From Clostridium sp. (GTDB taxonomy: Bacteria > Bacillota > Clostridia > Lachnospirales > Lachnospiraceae): a stretch of DNA of 64,000 bases. Position 1 is the first letter of the stretch, and every line of letters begins with the position of its first letter. Below are positions 45,250-54,698 of this stretch, one piece after another. Made by a program: the position numbers and the translations under genes. Where the stretch lies: contig JAMPEW010000006.1 in NCBI GenBank assembly GCA_023664775.1, positions 22,415-86,414 of the forward strand, in the 5' to 3' direction. The notes under the pieces were generated by a model. The model was not told the DNA's origin, did no database searches, and saw only the letters and a list, made by a program, of their open reading frames with translations.

Positions 45250-46050
45250 TTATGTGTTCAATATCTCCTTTTTTATTGTTTTAATAACACCTTGATTTGC
45301 CATAGTATCTGCGACAAAACGTGCAGCCGCTTTCACCTCCTGCCTGGCGCTTCCCACTGCATAACTATATTTTGCACACCTTAGCATGCCGATGTCATTT
45401 ATGTTGTCTCCAAATGCCATAACCTCGTCATCTGTTACATGAAGCTCATCCATAATAAGCTTTAAAGCATTTCCCTTATTTATGTCACTGCGGTTACAAT
45501 CCACCCAATTTACGCCTGCACAGGCAATGGCTGCTTTATCCTGCCACTTGTCATAAAACCATGCTCTGACAACTCCCTCCGCATCGCTTGGATGATACAG
45601 AGAAACCTTTGCAATGTCATCGTCCACAAGTGTCAAATCCTCCACACGCTTTATATCAAATCTATACTCATCATGAATCCATCTGTAAAGCTGTTCGCTG
45701 CTTTTGTCAAGATATACAAAATCTCTGCCTGCAAGCATAATGCTCACGCAAGAAAGTCTCATAGCATCTCTTACAATATCCTTAACAAGCTGCTTATCCA
45801 TTGCATTTGCCGCAAGTGTATGGTCGTTTCTGTCTATCACAAAGCCGCCGTTATCACTGATATAAAATATATCCTCTGCAACCGGAGCAAACAATCTTTT
45901 TATGCTTGCATACTGCCTCCCGCTCGCAGCAACAAATACAATGCCTTTTTCCTTCAGCTTTTTTATTATATCATAGATTTCAGGATTGATGTTAAAGGTG
46001 CCATCAGGAACTAAGGTTCCGTCCACATCACTGGCTATTAATTTAATCAT
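45250..46050 (-). CDS. Cof-type HAD-IIB family phosphatase
   Basis: About 266 aa. The HAD motif I is IASDVDGTLVPDG (nucleophile Asp), motif II is VFVAASGRQYAS, and motif III/IV is NKGNALKLIMDELHVTDDEVMAFGDNINDIGML (key parts KGNAL and FGDNINDIGM). These proteins dephosphorylate sugar phosphates or flavin/pyridoxal phosphate; the substrate cannot be told. ATG 46050 follows AGAGGAGG; an earlier start adds eight codons without an RBS. A stand-alone gene. Confidence 0.9.
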   Translation of the reverse strand: MIKLIASDVDGTLVPDGTFNINPEIYDIIKKLKEKGIVFVAASGRQYASIKRLFAPVAEDIFYISDNGGFVIDRNDHTLAANAMDKQLVKDIVRDAMRLSCVSIMLAGRDFVYLDKSSEQLYRWIHDEYRFDIKRVEDLTLVDDDIAKVSLYHPSDAEGVVRAWFYDKWQDKAAIACAGVNWVDCNRSDINKGNALKLIMDELHVTDDEVMAFGDNINDIGMLRCAKYSYAVGSARQEVKAAARFVADTMANQGVIKTIKKEILNT

Positions 46051-46177
46051 TCCTATCCTCCTCTTTATGTACATACAGCAAATTGTGTCAAATGAAAAAG
46101 GCTATAATATTTTATCATAAACAAAGCCAATAGACAAGATTGGGAATTTTAATAGTATGTGCATCAGATAAAAAAGC

Positions 46178-46227
46178 AGGGCTGCCACACAAAGATATCA
46201 GTACCGACACCTTCGTGCAACAACCCT
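46178..46227 (-). terminator. Terminator after the OFA transporter gene
   Basis: AGGGCTGCCACAC and the complement of AGGGTTGTTGCAC form an imperfect stem; on the minus strand the hairpin is followed by GCTTTTTTATC. It contains GTACCGAC, also found in the 34-kb repeat, and the GGGCTG core. Confidence 0.7.
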
Positions 46228-46256
46228 ATTTTATTTATCCTCTGCCTAATGTATCA

Positions 46257-47630
46257 TTAAGCCTTTGCTTCCTTTTTTGCTTTCTTTGCCTCAATTGCCT
46301 TATCGGTAGGTCTTACCATAACAAGACATATAATAAGCGCTATGATGTACAACACGATTGTGGCATATAAAACATGCTGGTATCCTGTAGGATTTACCGT
46401 AATCATCTCCGTTGTTCCATCTGCAAGCTCATGTGCAATCTGAACCTCTTTTCCAAAATGATTTACAATCCATGTAGCCATCTGATTTCCCGTAAGCCCT
46501 GCAAATGCCCATGCAGAAAGCGTAATACCGTGTATTGCACTGATGCTTCCCATTCCATAATGGTCGGAAAGAAGTGTCGGCACATTTGAGAAACCACCGC
46601 CGTAGCCTGCATTTACAACAAAGATAAGTCCCAAAACCAAAATCATGAGAAGTGTATTTCCCTCTCCGTTTTCGATACCCTTTGTAAGCATAACGATTGC
46701 AGTAAATGCAATTGAAAGTATAAATATAAGCTTGTAAATTGTATTTCTGTCCTTCATTGTATCAGCCCATGCAGAAAATCCAAGCCGTCCACCTGCATTA
46801 AACACTGCCGATACCGTTGAGATAATACCTACAACCCCTGCAAGACCTATACACTTTACAATCATTTTCTCCTGTGAAATAAGTGCAAGACCACAAGTAA
46901 TATTTATATAGAACATAAGCCAAATTCCAATATAATTTGTAACAGGCTTTGTCTTTATCACTGAAATAATACTCGCCTTTTCCCCTTTGCCCTGAGGCTC
47001 ATGCCAGCCGTCCGGCTTCTTTAAAAGAAGATGACCTGCAAACATCATGACAAAGTAAACGCCTGCAAGAATAATAAACATTTTATAAATTCCACCCTCG
47101 CCGAGGTTGTCAAGCATAGCCTGCATAATCGGACTTGCGATAGCCTTTGCAGCTCCAAAGCCTGCAACTGCAAGTCCCGTAGCAAGACCCTTTCTGTCCT
47201 CAAACCAAAGCATAAGCGTTTTTACAGGCGATAAATACCCTGTACCAAGACCGATACCCATAATAAAGCCATAGCATAGATAGATGCCGATAAGAGCCAG
47301 CTTGCTACCCTGATGTGCACCGCCGTAGTATATAAAAAATCCAGTGCCTGCCATGCCTGCCGCAAAACAGATAGCGGCAATCAGCGAGGATTTATGTATA
47401 TCCTTCTCCACAACATTTCCTAAAAATGCCGCTGACATTCCGAGGAAAAATATTGCAAAGGAAAATGCCCATTCCGTTGCGCCCTTTGAAAATCCAATAT
47501 AATCTGCAATCTCCTGACTAAAAATTGACCAACAATAAACCGTACCGATACTGCAATGTAAAAGCAATGCAGGAATGGCTGCACGTATCCATTTATTTGT
47601 ACGCCAACCGCCTTTCTTTGTTTCTTCCAT
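46257..47630 (-). CDS. MFS transporter, OFA (oxalate/formate antiporter) family
   Basis: 457 aa with 12 predicted membrane helices. Family marks include CSIGTVYCWSIFSQEIADYI, GFIMGIGLGTGYLSPVKTLMLWF and LATGLAVAGFGAAKAIASPI, all typical of OFA-family proteins, whose known members exchange oxalate, formate or other monocarboxylates. The substrate here is not clear. The RBS GAGGAGG precedes ATG 47630. The C-terminus is a short basic helix (KAIEAKKAKKEAKA). Not in an operon; a rho-independent terminator follows. Confidence 0.88.
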   Translation of the reverse strand: MEETKKGGWRTNKWIRAAIPALLLHCSIGTVYCWSIFSQEIADYIGFSKGATEWAFSFAIFFLGMSAAFLGNVVEKDIHKSSLIAAICFAAGMAGTGFFIYYGGAHQGSKLALIGIYLCYGFIMGIGLGTGYLSPVKTLMLWFEDRKGLATGLAVAGFGAAKAIASPIMQAMLDNLGEGGIYKMFIILAGVYFVMMFAGHLLLKKPDGWHEPQGKGEKASIISVIKTKPVTNYIGIWLMFYINITCGLALISQEKMIVKCIGLAGVVGIISTVSAVFNAGGRLGFSAWADTMKDRNTIYKLIFILSIAFTAIVMLTKGIENGEGNTLLMILVLGLIFVVNAGYGGGFSNVPTLLSDHYGMGSISAIHGITLSAWAFAGLTGNQMATWIVNHFGKEVQIAHELADGTTEMITVNPTGYQHVLYATIVLYIIALIICLVMVRPTDKAIEAKKAKKEAKA

Positions 47631-47804
47631 TTTAAGCTACTCCTCCTCAAATTTATATTTGCTTTGTTGTATTATATATTAATGCAATCTTATGTCTTAC
47701 CCATGCAAAATCCTACAAATTCCACTGTGTACCGACATAAACCTTTGTTATTATACGCTCAATTTTTGTGACTTTCAAGAAAAAAATAAAAGTACATAAA
47801 TATG

Positions 47805-48251
47805 TCATTCCACCTCTATAACAAGACTGTGGGGCAGACATACGATCGTCTCCCCCGTTTTGCTTATGGCACTATGCTTTACGCATATCTGCTCATGGCA
47901 GTCAGCCTCGGATATATATGCACATCCACTTTCTATAACAAGAATATTATACTCCTCAAAACCATCTGCATCATCTGACAGCCCGCCGCCTGAAGCCGCA
48001 GCAATTTTATATTCTGTATCCTCATCAAGCGAAAAGCACTTTACTTCCGTTCCATCTATATAGACCTTTACCGTTCCTCCCGTTTTCATGGACAAGCGCT
48101 GAACCATAAGTGCAAGGACTCCAACAAAAAAGGCGATAACGATAAGTATAATATCTGACCTGTACCTTTTTAAAAAGCTTTTTTTTGTGCCTTCTGCCTG
48201 CATAGTTTGTTTGTCTGTTACAGCTTCCGGTTTATTCATTTCTAAGCGCAT
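47805..48251 (-). CDS. NusG domain II-containing membrane protein
   Basis: 148 aa. One membrane helix ([20 protein letters not shown]) precedes an external domain, [17 protein letters not shown] to [11 protein letters not shown]. The pattern [29 protein letters not shown], with a conserved ADCxxxxCxxxG-like Cys pair (DCHEQIC), is typical of NusG-domain-II (DUF1312-like) extracytoplasmic proteins of unknown function. It overlaps the MCP gene end by 20 bp, so it is translated from the same mRNA; a second start at 48239 is possible. RBS weak. Confidence 0.75.
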   Translation of the reverse strand: MRLEMNKPEAVTDKQTMQAEGTKKSFLKRYRSDIILIVIAFFVGVLALMVQRLSMKTGGTVKVYIDGTEVKCFSLDEDTEYKIAAASGGGLSDDADGFEEYNILVIESGCAYISEADCHEQICVKHSAISKTGETIVCLPHSLVIEVE

Positions 48252-49725
48252 TTAACCTGTCTGCCAATGCTTGAAGCTCCTCAACCATATTTCCTACATC
48301 ATTGACAATGTTGGAATTTACATCACTTGACTCTAAGGTTGCCTGTGAGTGGGCAGTTACCTCCTCAGTGGCAGCCGATATTGTCTGTATGCTCTCAACA
48401 ATCGCCTCATTTGAATTTGCAAGCTCATTTACCAATTGTGACAGCTCCTCCGTCTGCTGCTGAATATCAGATGTTTTGCTTGCAATTGTTTCAAAGCTGG
48501 AAGCCGTTTCAGTAGCTGCAATGCCCTGAAGCTTGCTGTTATCCATAAGATAATTTATAACCTTTACAACCATATCAAGCTCGGATGAAATGTTCTCGAT
48601 AAGGTCTGCTATATCAACCGTTGCACCCTGTGTCTGGTCAGCAAGATTTGTTATCTCTGACGCAACAACCGCAAAGCCCTTTCCTGCCTCTCCTACTCTT
48701 GCCGCCTCTATGGAAGCGTTCAGTGCAAGCAGGCTTGTCTGTGATGTGATATTATCTATAATCTCAATGATGGACTGCATCTGTCCGTTATATTCCATAA
48801 GCTTTGCAAGCTCCTCAGAAACCTTTTTGCTGGCATCGTCTGAAATATTAACCTGCTTAATCAGATCATCAATTTTTTCCTTGCCTGCTGCAACCTCAGC
48901 ACTGGCATCCTCCATGCCGTTTTCAATCTGTGATGTAACATCCTCAACCCTGCGGACAAAATCCTGAATTTCCTCTGTTTTCATAAGCTGTGACTGTATA
49001 GAATCCGCAGTATCGTTTGTTCCGTTTGAAACCTCAGTCATGGAATTTTTCGTATTTACAAAGGAAGCTTCAAGGTTATCCATTTTCTCAGATACTATAT
49101 TGATATTTCCAGACATATGTGAGGATATATCCATAATCTGATTGAGCATTGCCGTAACCTTTGCCTTGTCTTCCTCCATGCGGATAAGCTTATCCTCATT
49201 ATTCTGCATCATAACCTTTGACATGAACAGCATATACACAAAATATATAATGATGAAAGCAACTCTTATCTCAACATTCGGCATATCCTCTGACGTAATT
49301 TTCCCCTGAACACCCATATAGATAACATTTAAAATATTTATTACGATAAGTCCTGTACCCATTCTAATTGTGTATTTGATATCACTGTATACAAGTACAA
49401 ACAGCGAAATGAGTATTCCATATACAAATGCAACAGGTGAGTATGTAGTGAAAACCGTAAACGAATAGAATATTGCATAGCCTATGCCAAGCACCAGACG
49501 AATATACATACTGCTTTTGTCACGTCGGTATACAGCAGACATAATAACAAGCGGAATTAAGGAAAGCGCCGCAAACACACAAAAATATAATAAGGTTCTG
49601 CTTTTTTTCACAACCTCTATTATGTATGCTCCCAAAAGCACAATATTGTATATTGTGTAACCAATCAGTACAAATCTGTTGTTTCTTGCCATCTCACGCT
49701 GTGAGGCAGACATGTTTTCATTCAT
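48232..49725 (-). CDS. Methyl-accepting chemotaxis protein
   Basis: About 497 aa. Residues 15-180 contain about six membrane helices with no periplasmic sensor domain, and no HAMP domain is evident. The cytoplasmic signalling domain includes the conserved tip [20 protein letters not shown] and [17 protein letters not shown]. It may sense membrane or cytoplasmic state. ATG 49725 follows GGAGG at 9 nt; the frame is open 16 codons further upstream without an RBS. It has its own promoter and carries the NusG-II gene downstream. Confidence 0.9.
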   Translation of the reverse strand: MNENMSASQREMARNNRFVLIGYTIYNIVLLGAYIIEVVKKSRTLLYFCVFAALSLIPLVIMSAVYRRDKSSMYIRLVLGIGYAIFYSFTVFTTYSPVAFVYGILISLFVLVYSDIKYTIRMGTGLIVINILNVIYMGVQGKITSEDMPNVEIRVAFIIIYFVYMLFMSKVMMQNNEDKLIRMEEDKAKVTAMLNQIMDISSHMSGNINIVSEKMDNLEASFVNTKNSMTEVSNGTNDTADSIQSQLMKTEEIQDFVRRVEDVTSQIENGMEDASAEVAAGKEKIDDLIKQVNISDDASKKVSEELAKLMEYNGQMQSIIEIIDNITSQTSLLALNASIEAARVGEAGKGFAVVASEITNLADQTQGATVDIADLIENISSELDMVVKVINYLMDNSKLQGIAATETASSFETIASKTSDIQQQTEELSQLVNELANSNEAIVESIQTISAATEEVTAHSQATLESSDVNSNIVNDVGNMVEELQALADRLNALRNE

Positions 49726-49778
49726 TATTTCAACCTCCGTCAAATGTTTTATATTTTTTAAGTTAAACCCCAACCTTT

Positions 49779-49807
49779 ATTTTACCATATCGGAAAAAAT
49801 TTTGCAA
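49779..49807 (-). promoter_or_regulatory. Sigma-A promoter for the chemoreceptor gene
   Basis: TTGCAA, 17 nt, TAAAAT on the minus strand, about 50 nt before the MCP start codon. The -35 region sits inside a 20-bp perfect palindrome (49795-49814), so binding of a protein to the dyad would block the promoter. Confidence 0.55.
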
Positions 49808-49814
49808 AATTTTT
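49795..49814. repeat. 20-bp perfect palindrome over the MCP promoter -35 box
   Basis: The sequence is AAAAATTTTGCAAAATTTTT, identical to its reverse complement. It could be an operator, or the stem of a terminator for nspC. Confidence 0.6.
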
Positions 49815-49822
49815 CTGCTGCA

Positions 49823-49853
49823 TATCTATGTATATCTATGTATCTATGTATCT
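49823..49853. repeat. Short tandem repeat of TATCTATG
   Basis: ATCTATGTATATCTATGTAT followed by CTATGTATC: three to four imperfect copies of an 8-10 bp unit in the 70-bp non-coding interval between nspC and the MCP gene. Confidence 0.55.
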
Positions 49854-49881
49854 TTCTCTCGTTCCAATTACATGCCCGCCT

Positions 49882-51009
49882 TTATAGTCTGCCTTTAAAA
49901 TCCTCATAGGAAAACATTTTATGTAAACTGATTGTATTTCCCTCCTTAATATAGATGGCCGGCAGGGGCATGCCGTTAAAGGTATTATTTTTTACCATTG
50001 TATAAATAGCCATGTCAGTAAACACAAGCTTATCTCCAACAGCAAGCGGCTTGTCAAAGGAATAGTCGCCAATGATATCTCCTGCAAGGCACGTTGGTCC
50101 GCCCAAACGATAGGTATATTTCTTTTCCTTTGACATACCCGCGCCTACAATCATAGGTCTGTAGGGCATTTCAAGTACATCGGGCATATGACATGCCGCC
50201 GAAGCATCAGCTATGGCTATATCTATCCCGTTATTCATAATTTCTCGAATCCCCGCTACGAGATAACCTGCATTGAAAGCCACAGCCTCCCCAGGCTCTA
50301 TATATACCTCCAGCTCATACGTTTCCCTGAGACGTTTCACACGCTCCACGAGAAGCTGGATGTTATATCCCTCTTTTGTAATGTGATGGCCGCCCCCTAT
50401 ATTGATCCACGCAAACCTTTTCAGGTACGCACCAAATTTTTCCTCAACCACATCCAGCGTCCTTGCAAGCACCTCTGCGCCCTGCTCACACATTGTATGA
50501 AAATGTATTCCACTAATTCCCGTCATATCCATTTTGTCGAGGTCAGCCTTTTTCGTTCCAAGCCTCGACCCGGTTATGCAGGGATTGTAAATGTCAGTTT
50601 CTATCTCCGAATACTCAGGATTAATTCTGATGCCGCATTTTATGCTTCTTTCTGAAGCCTTTACTTTGCCCTTAAACCGTTCCCACTGTGCAGGCGTATT
50701 AAACACGATATGGTCGGCAAATGTTACAAGCTCATCCATTTCCTCCTCGCCATATGCGGGCGAGAAAACATGAACCTCCTTATCCGGCATCTCCTCGTGT
50801 CCAAGCCTTGCCTCGTAAAGTCCACTTGCAGTTGTCCCACAAAGATATTCGCCCATAAACGGGTACAGCGCATATGCAGAAAATGCCTTTTGCGCCAAAA
50901 GTATTTTTGCGCCGCTTTGTCTTTGTACGTCAAGGAGTATTTCCAAATTGGATTTCAGCTTGTCCTTGTCTATGATATATGCAGGGGTTTTTATATTATC
51001 GTAATTCAT
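49882..51009 (-). CDS. nspC: Carboxynorspermidine/carboxyspermidine decarboxylase (NspC)
   Basis: About 375 aa, a fold III PLP enzyme (alanine-racemase type) that decarboxylates carboxyspermidine to spermidine. The PLP lysine is in KILLAQKAFSAYALYP, the family segment is GLYEARLGHEEM, and the partner-subunit cysteine loop is GGPTCLAGDIIGDYSFDKPL. EPGEAVAFNAGYLV marks the phosphate-binding region. ATG 51009 has GGAG at 7-8 nt; the frame remains open 47 codons upstream over the M24 gene end. It is the last gene of the polyamine run. Confidence 0.92.
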   Translation of the reverse strand: MNYDNIKTPAYIIDKDKLKSNLEILLDVQRQSGAKILLAQKAFSAYALYPFMGEYLCGTTASGLYEARLGHEEMPDKEVHVFSPAYGEEEMDELVTFADHIVFNTPAQWERFKGKVKASERSIKCGIRINPEYSEIETDIYNPCITGSRLGTKKADLDKMDMTGISGIHFHTMCEQGAEVLARTLDVVEEKFGAYLKRFAWINIGGGHHITKEGYNIQLLVERVKRLRETYELEVYIEPGEAVAFNAGYLVAGIREIMNNGIDIAIADASAACHMPDVLEMPYRPMIVGAGMSKEKKYTYRLGGPTCLAGDIIGDYSFDKPLAVGDKLVFTDMAIYTMVKNNTFNGMPLPAIYIKEGNTISLHKMFSYEDFKGRL

Positions 51010-51020
51010 TGCTTTCTCCA

Positions 51021-52112
51021 CTATAATATGATGAGTGCTTTGGTTGACGCTGCCAAATTCCGATATCCGTCCTCTGTTACGATTATCATGTCCTCGATGC
51101 GGACGCCAAATTTGCCTGGCAGATAAATTCCAGGCTCTACGGTTATACATACCCCCGGTTCAAGAATGTAATCACATTTTTGTGAAAATCTAGGTTCCTC
51201 GTGAATGTAAAGACCTACGCCGTGTCCCAGCCCATGTCCAAAATAGTCTCCGTAGCCTGCGTCTGCAATTATGTTTCTTGCAACGGCATCTACGTCAGAG
51301 CATTTTGCACCTGCCTTAACAGACTTTAATGCTTCCGTCTGTGCAAGCAATACCGTATTGTATACTGCAAGCTTTTCCCCCTCAGGCTCCTCACCCATCA
51401 TTATCGTTCTCGTCATATCGGAGCAGTAGCCCTCATAAATACAGCCAAAGTCCATTGTTACAAAGTCACCTCTCGTTATGACCTTATCCGTTGGGACAGC
51501 ATGAGGAAGTGATGAATTTTTGCCCGATGCTACGATGGTGTCAAAGCTAAGTCCCGATGCACCAAGGGACTTCATCGTGTATTCAAGCTCTAAGGCAGCC
51601 TCCTTTTCGGTCATGCCCTCCTCAATAAATGTCAGCATATGAGCAAATGCCTTATCGCCTATTGCCTCCGCCTTTGCAAGCATCTCTATCTCATCAGCCG
51701 TTTTTACTCTCCGTAAATTGCTTACCGCATCATCCAGTCCGTTAAGTTCTGCCATATCAGTTAATTCCCGACAGAATTTGTCATACATGTTATAGGATAT
51801 GTGCAGATTTTCAAAGCCCACATTTAGTTTTCTCTTGGGATTATTAAAAAGTCCCTCCAACAGCTCCCTGACGGTTTTTGCATATCCTTTAGACGCTATA
51901 TCGATACATGTATAATCAGGTGCCTGTATCGTAACCATTTCCGTGTATCTTGAGTCAGTCAGTATATATGCCGCACCGCCTGTTACAAGCATACATCCCT
52001 CGTGGCCTGCATACCCTGATATAAAATGTATGTTATAGCCGTCTGTAAGAAGCAGGGCATCCTGCTTTTTTTCTTCCATTATTTTTCTTAAAACATCTAT
52101 TTTGTCTTTCAT
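51021..52112 (-). CDS. M24 family metallopeptidase (Xaa-Pro aminopeptidase/dipeptidase-like)
   Basis: 363 aa, creatinase-fold peptidase. Metal ligands: two Asp in TMDFGCIYEGYCSDMTRTI, His in FGHGLGHGVGLYIHEE, Glu in CITVEPGIY and Glu in GVRIEDMIIV. The N-terminal domain (residues 1-130) is the creatinase N-terminal domain. It cleaves N-terminal Xaa-Pro bonds in related proteins. RBS GGGGAG. It lies between aroB and nspC in the polyamine operon, with no obvious role in that pathway. Confidence 0.92.
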   Translation of the reverse strand: MKDKIDVLRKIMEEKKQDALLLTDGYNIHFISGYAGHEGCMLVTGGAAYILTDSRYTEMVTIQAPDYTCIDIASKGYAKTVRELLEGLFNNPKRKLNVGFENLHISYNMYDKFCRELTDMAELNGLDDAVSNLRRVKTADEIEMLAKAEAIGDKAFAHMLTFIEEGMTEKEAALELEYTMKSLGASGLSFDTIVASGKNSSLPHAVPTDKVITRGDFVTMDFGCIYEGYCSDMTRTIMMGEEPEGEKLAVYNTVLLAQTEALKSVKAGAKCSDVDAVARNIIADAGYGDYFGHGLGHGVGLYIHEEPRFSQKCDYILEPGVCITVEPGIYLPGKFGVRIEDMIIVTEDGYRNLAASTKALIIL

Positions 52113-52169
52113 GATAAAACTCCCCTATTGAATATTTGACCATTCCATATTTGCTTTTGGCAGATAGGT

Positions 52170-53282
52170 TTACATATCCATAATAATTTCCCTTACAACG
52201 CTTTCCTCTATCGGCGCAGCAAACACGCCCTCACTAAATTCAACCACAGCGCCGATTCCCTTTTGCAGGACGAATCTAAGGCGTCCGTCCCTTACTTTTT
52301 TATCGGTATACAGCTTTTTAACGAGTGCTTCCCTGTCGATATAATCCGGTATTTCCACAGGAAGCTGTGCCTTTTTCAGTAATGCAATAACCTCGTTTTG
52401 CTCGTCAAGGGAAACATATCCCAGCTTGTTCGCTAATTTCACCTGCGCCACCATGCCGATTGACACGGCTTCTCCGTGAAGCAGCCTGTAATCACTTACA
52501 GTTTCTATTGCCCTGCCAACAGTGTGTCCAAGATTAAGAATTTCTCTAAGCCCGCTTTCACGCTCATCCTTCATGACAACCTGATATTTTATCCTGCAAT
52601 TTTCATTTGCGATATGCTCACAAACAGCTTGGTCAAAGGAAAGGATGTCCTCCATATGCTCGTTTAAATAATCAAAAAATTCCCTGCTGTCAAGGCATGC
52701 GTGCTTTATTGTTTCTGCAAGTCCACTATAGAGCTGTTTCTGCGGCAGGGTTTTCCATGCTTCTATATCTATGTATACCTTTTTTGGCTGATTGAACAGT
52801 CCAATTAAATTTGTTGCCAAAGGGGTGTCAACTGCCGTTTTCCCTCCAATTGAGGCATCTGCTGCGGAAAGCAGCGTGGTTGAGTAATTGATAAATGGTA
52901 CCCCCCTGCCAAAGGTTCCTGCAACAAAGCCTGCTAAATCAGACACGACGCCGCCGCCTATGGCAAGAATACAGCAATCCCTGCGATAACCCTTTTCAAG
53001 CATTGCGTCCTCAATTTCCTCTTTTGTCTTTCTCGTCTTACTTTTTTCTCCTGCCTCAAAGGAAAAAAGGTCCACGCAAAAGCCCTCGTCCTCAAGCCTT
53101 TGCAAAATATCCTTCACATACAGCTCCTTAACAATACTGTCAGTAATTACGGCAAATTTTTTTATGTTCCCCACCAAGCCGCTTTTTATATCTGAAACCA
53201 ATTTATCTGCCAGTCCAAAGCCAATTTCTATATCGTAGCTGTCATCCACAACTCTTTTTAGTTCAACATTAAATGTCGCCAT
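52170..53282 (-). CDS. aroB: 3-dehydroquinate synthase
   Basis: 370 aa. It converts DAHP to 3-dehydroquinate in the shikimate pathway. Diagnostic parts are CCILAIGGGVVSDLAGFVAG, FINYSTTLLSAADASIGGKTAVD and AETIKHACL, with metal ligands in LNLGHTVGRAIETVS and YRLLHGEAVSIGM. Start follows GGAGGTGA at 5 nt. No other shikimate gene is near; it appears as an insertion between MATE and M24 genes in the polyamine run, with 34-bp and 57-bp gaps. Confidence 0.95.
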   Translation of the reverse strand: MATFNVELKRVVDDSYDIEIGFGLADKLVSDIKSGLVGNIKKFAVITDSIVKELYVKDILQRLEDEGFCVDLFSFEAGEKSKTRKTKEEIEDAMLEKGYRRDCCILAIGGGVVSDLAGFVAGTFGRGVPFINYSTTLLSAADASIGGKTAVDTPLATNLIGLFNQPKKVYIDIEAWKTLPQKQLYSGLAETIKHACLDSREFFDYLNEHMEDILSFDQAVCEHIANENCRIKYQVVMKDERESGLREILNLGHTVGRAIETVSDYRLLHGEAVSIGMVAQVKLANKLGYVSLDEQNEVIALLKKAQLPVEIPDYIDREALVKKLYTDKKVRDGRLRFVLQKGIGAVVEFSEGVFAAPIEESVVREIIMDM

Positions 53283-53315
53283 AATTCACCTCCACATATA
53301 CTTTTTTCGCAGTTT

Positions 53316-54671
53316 TCATGTTAATTGTCCATCTGCCCGATCCATCCTTTTTATGATTGTAAGCGTAATTCCCAGTGCTATCAAAATGGAAATAAAATCC
53401 GCCGAGCACTGCGCATAGATTGCGCCATTCATTCCAAATAATCCGTCCAAAATGTAAAGCATAGGAATAAATGCGACGCCCTGCCTGCATAATGTAAGTA
53501 CAAGTGACGGAAGCGCCTTTCCCATTCCCTGAAGTGTATTGACACATAAGAACAAAATACCAATGACAGGACACGAAATTTGAAGTGCCATCATCATTTT
53601 AATTCCTATTTCAACAACATCAGGCTTATCGATAAAGCTGCTTATAATGCTCTCACGGAACACTGCCAGTAATACGGTAAGTGCAGTTCCCATTACAATT
53701 GCACATAACGCAGTAAATTTAAAGACGGATTTCAGCCTCTTTTTGTTGCCTGCACCATAGCTGTAGCCGATAAGCGGCTGTATTCCCGTACATAGTCCTA
53801 TCTGCAAAAGCACGGCAAGCATATTTGCCTTCATTGCAACGCCCATTCCCGCAACAGGGATGTCGCCGTATTTGCCGAGAACATTATTTAACAGTATATT
53901 TGCAACGCTCATAAGCATATTATTTAAGGATGCAGGTACTCCTATGGCAAGGACACTAAATGCAATATTTTCCCTTGCTGAAAAATACTTTAGCCTTATG
54001 GAAAGTGCAGTATTTTTTTTGAAAATAAAATAACCAATGTAAAAAATGCTTGCACATATATTTCCGATAACGGTGGCGATTGCAGCTCCTTTAACCCCCA
54101 TGTCAAGCGCAAGTATCATAATCGGGTCAAGTATGATGTTGACTACTGTTCCGATGAGATTTCCAATCATGGAGGATTTTGTTGCACCCTCCCCTCTTAC
54201 AATATTACCAAATGCAGTGGCAAACATGATAAAGGGTGCGCCGTAAGCAACATAGGTAAGGTACTCTCTTGCATAGTCTATCGTGTTTGGACTTGCCTTT
54301 ATGATTTTCAAAATCCAGTCCATACAGGTCATAAATAAGATTATCATAATAATTCCGATACAAACAGAGCTGTAACAGCAAAACGCTGAAATCTTTTTTG
54401 CACGTGCGTCATTTTTTTCTCCAAGCGCTCTTGATATTGAGGAGCATCCGCCTATACCAAACAGATTTCCCAGCGCCATAAAAAGCATGAATACAGGCGT
54501 GGCAAGAGAAACCGCCGCCACCTGCATTTCATCGTTTGTTTTTCCTATAAAATATGTGTCTGCCATGTTATATACAACTACAACAAGCATTGATATTATG
54601 GTGGGAATTGCCATAGTAAATACGGCTTTTCTCACTGGTGCATTTTCAAATATTTCTTTTCTGTCGTTCAT
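53316..54671 (-). CDS. MATE family efflux transporter
   Basis: 451 aa with 12 predicted helices. MAIPTIISMLVVVVYNMADTYFI and the mirrored second half (LAIGVPASLNNMLMSVANILLNN) match MATE multidrug/sodium-antiport transporters; the helix-1 end is IGKTNDEMQVAAVSL. MATE proteins export cationic compounds. Its position within the polyamine gene run makes polyamines or agmatine plausible substrates, which is inference only. RBS AAAGG is modest; the gap to the upstream gene is 27 bp. Confidence 0.9.
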   Translation of the reverse strand: MNDRKEIFENAPVRKAVFTMAIPTIISMLVVVVYNMADTYFIGKTNDEMQVAAVSLATPVFMLFMALGNLFGIGGCSSISRALGEKNDARAKKISAFCCYSSVCIGIIMIILFMTCMDWILKIIKASPNTIDYAREYLTYVAYGAPFIMFATAFGNIVRGEGATKSSMIGNLIGTVVNIILDPIMILALDMGVKGAAIATVIGNICASIFYIGYFIFKKNTALSIRLKYFSARENIAFSVLAIGVPASLNNMLMSVANILLNNVLGKYGDIPVAGMGVAMKANMLAVLLQIGLCTGIQPLIGYSYGAGNKKRLKSVFKFTALCAIVMGTALTVLLAVFRESIISSFIDKPDVVEIGIKMMMALQISCPVIGILFLCVNTLQGMGKALPSLVLTLCRQGVAFIPMLYILDGLFGMNGAIYAQCSADFISILIALGITLTIIKRMDRADGQLT

Positions 54672-54698
54672 TTTTTTTGCCTTTCTAAATGTAATATA

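Noticed and set aside
53269-53574. 101-aa open frame overlapping the MATE and aroB genes
   Set aside because: A shadow of the MATE gene 3' end in another frame, with no RBS.
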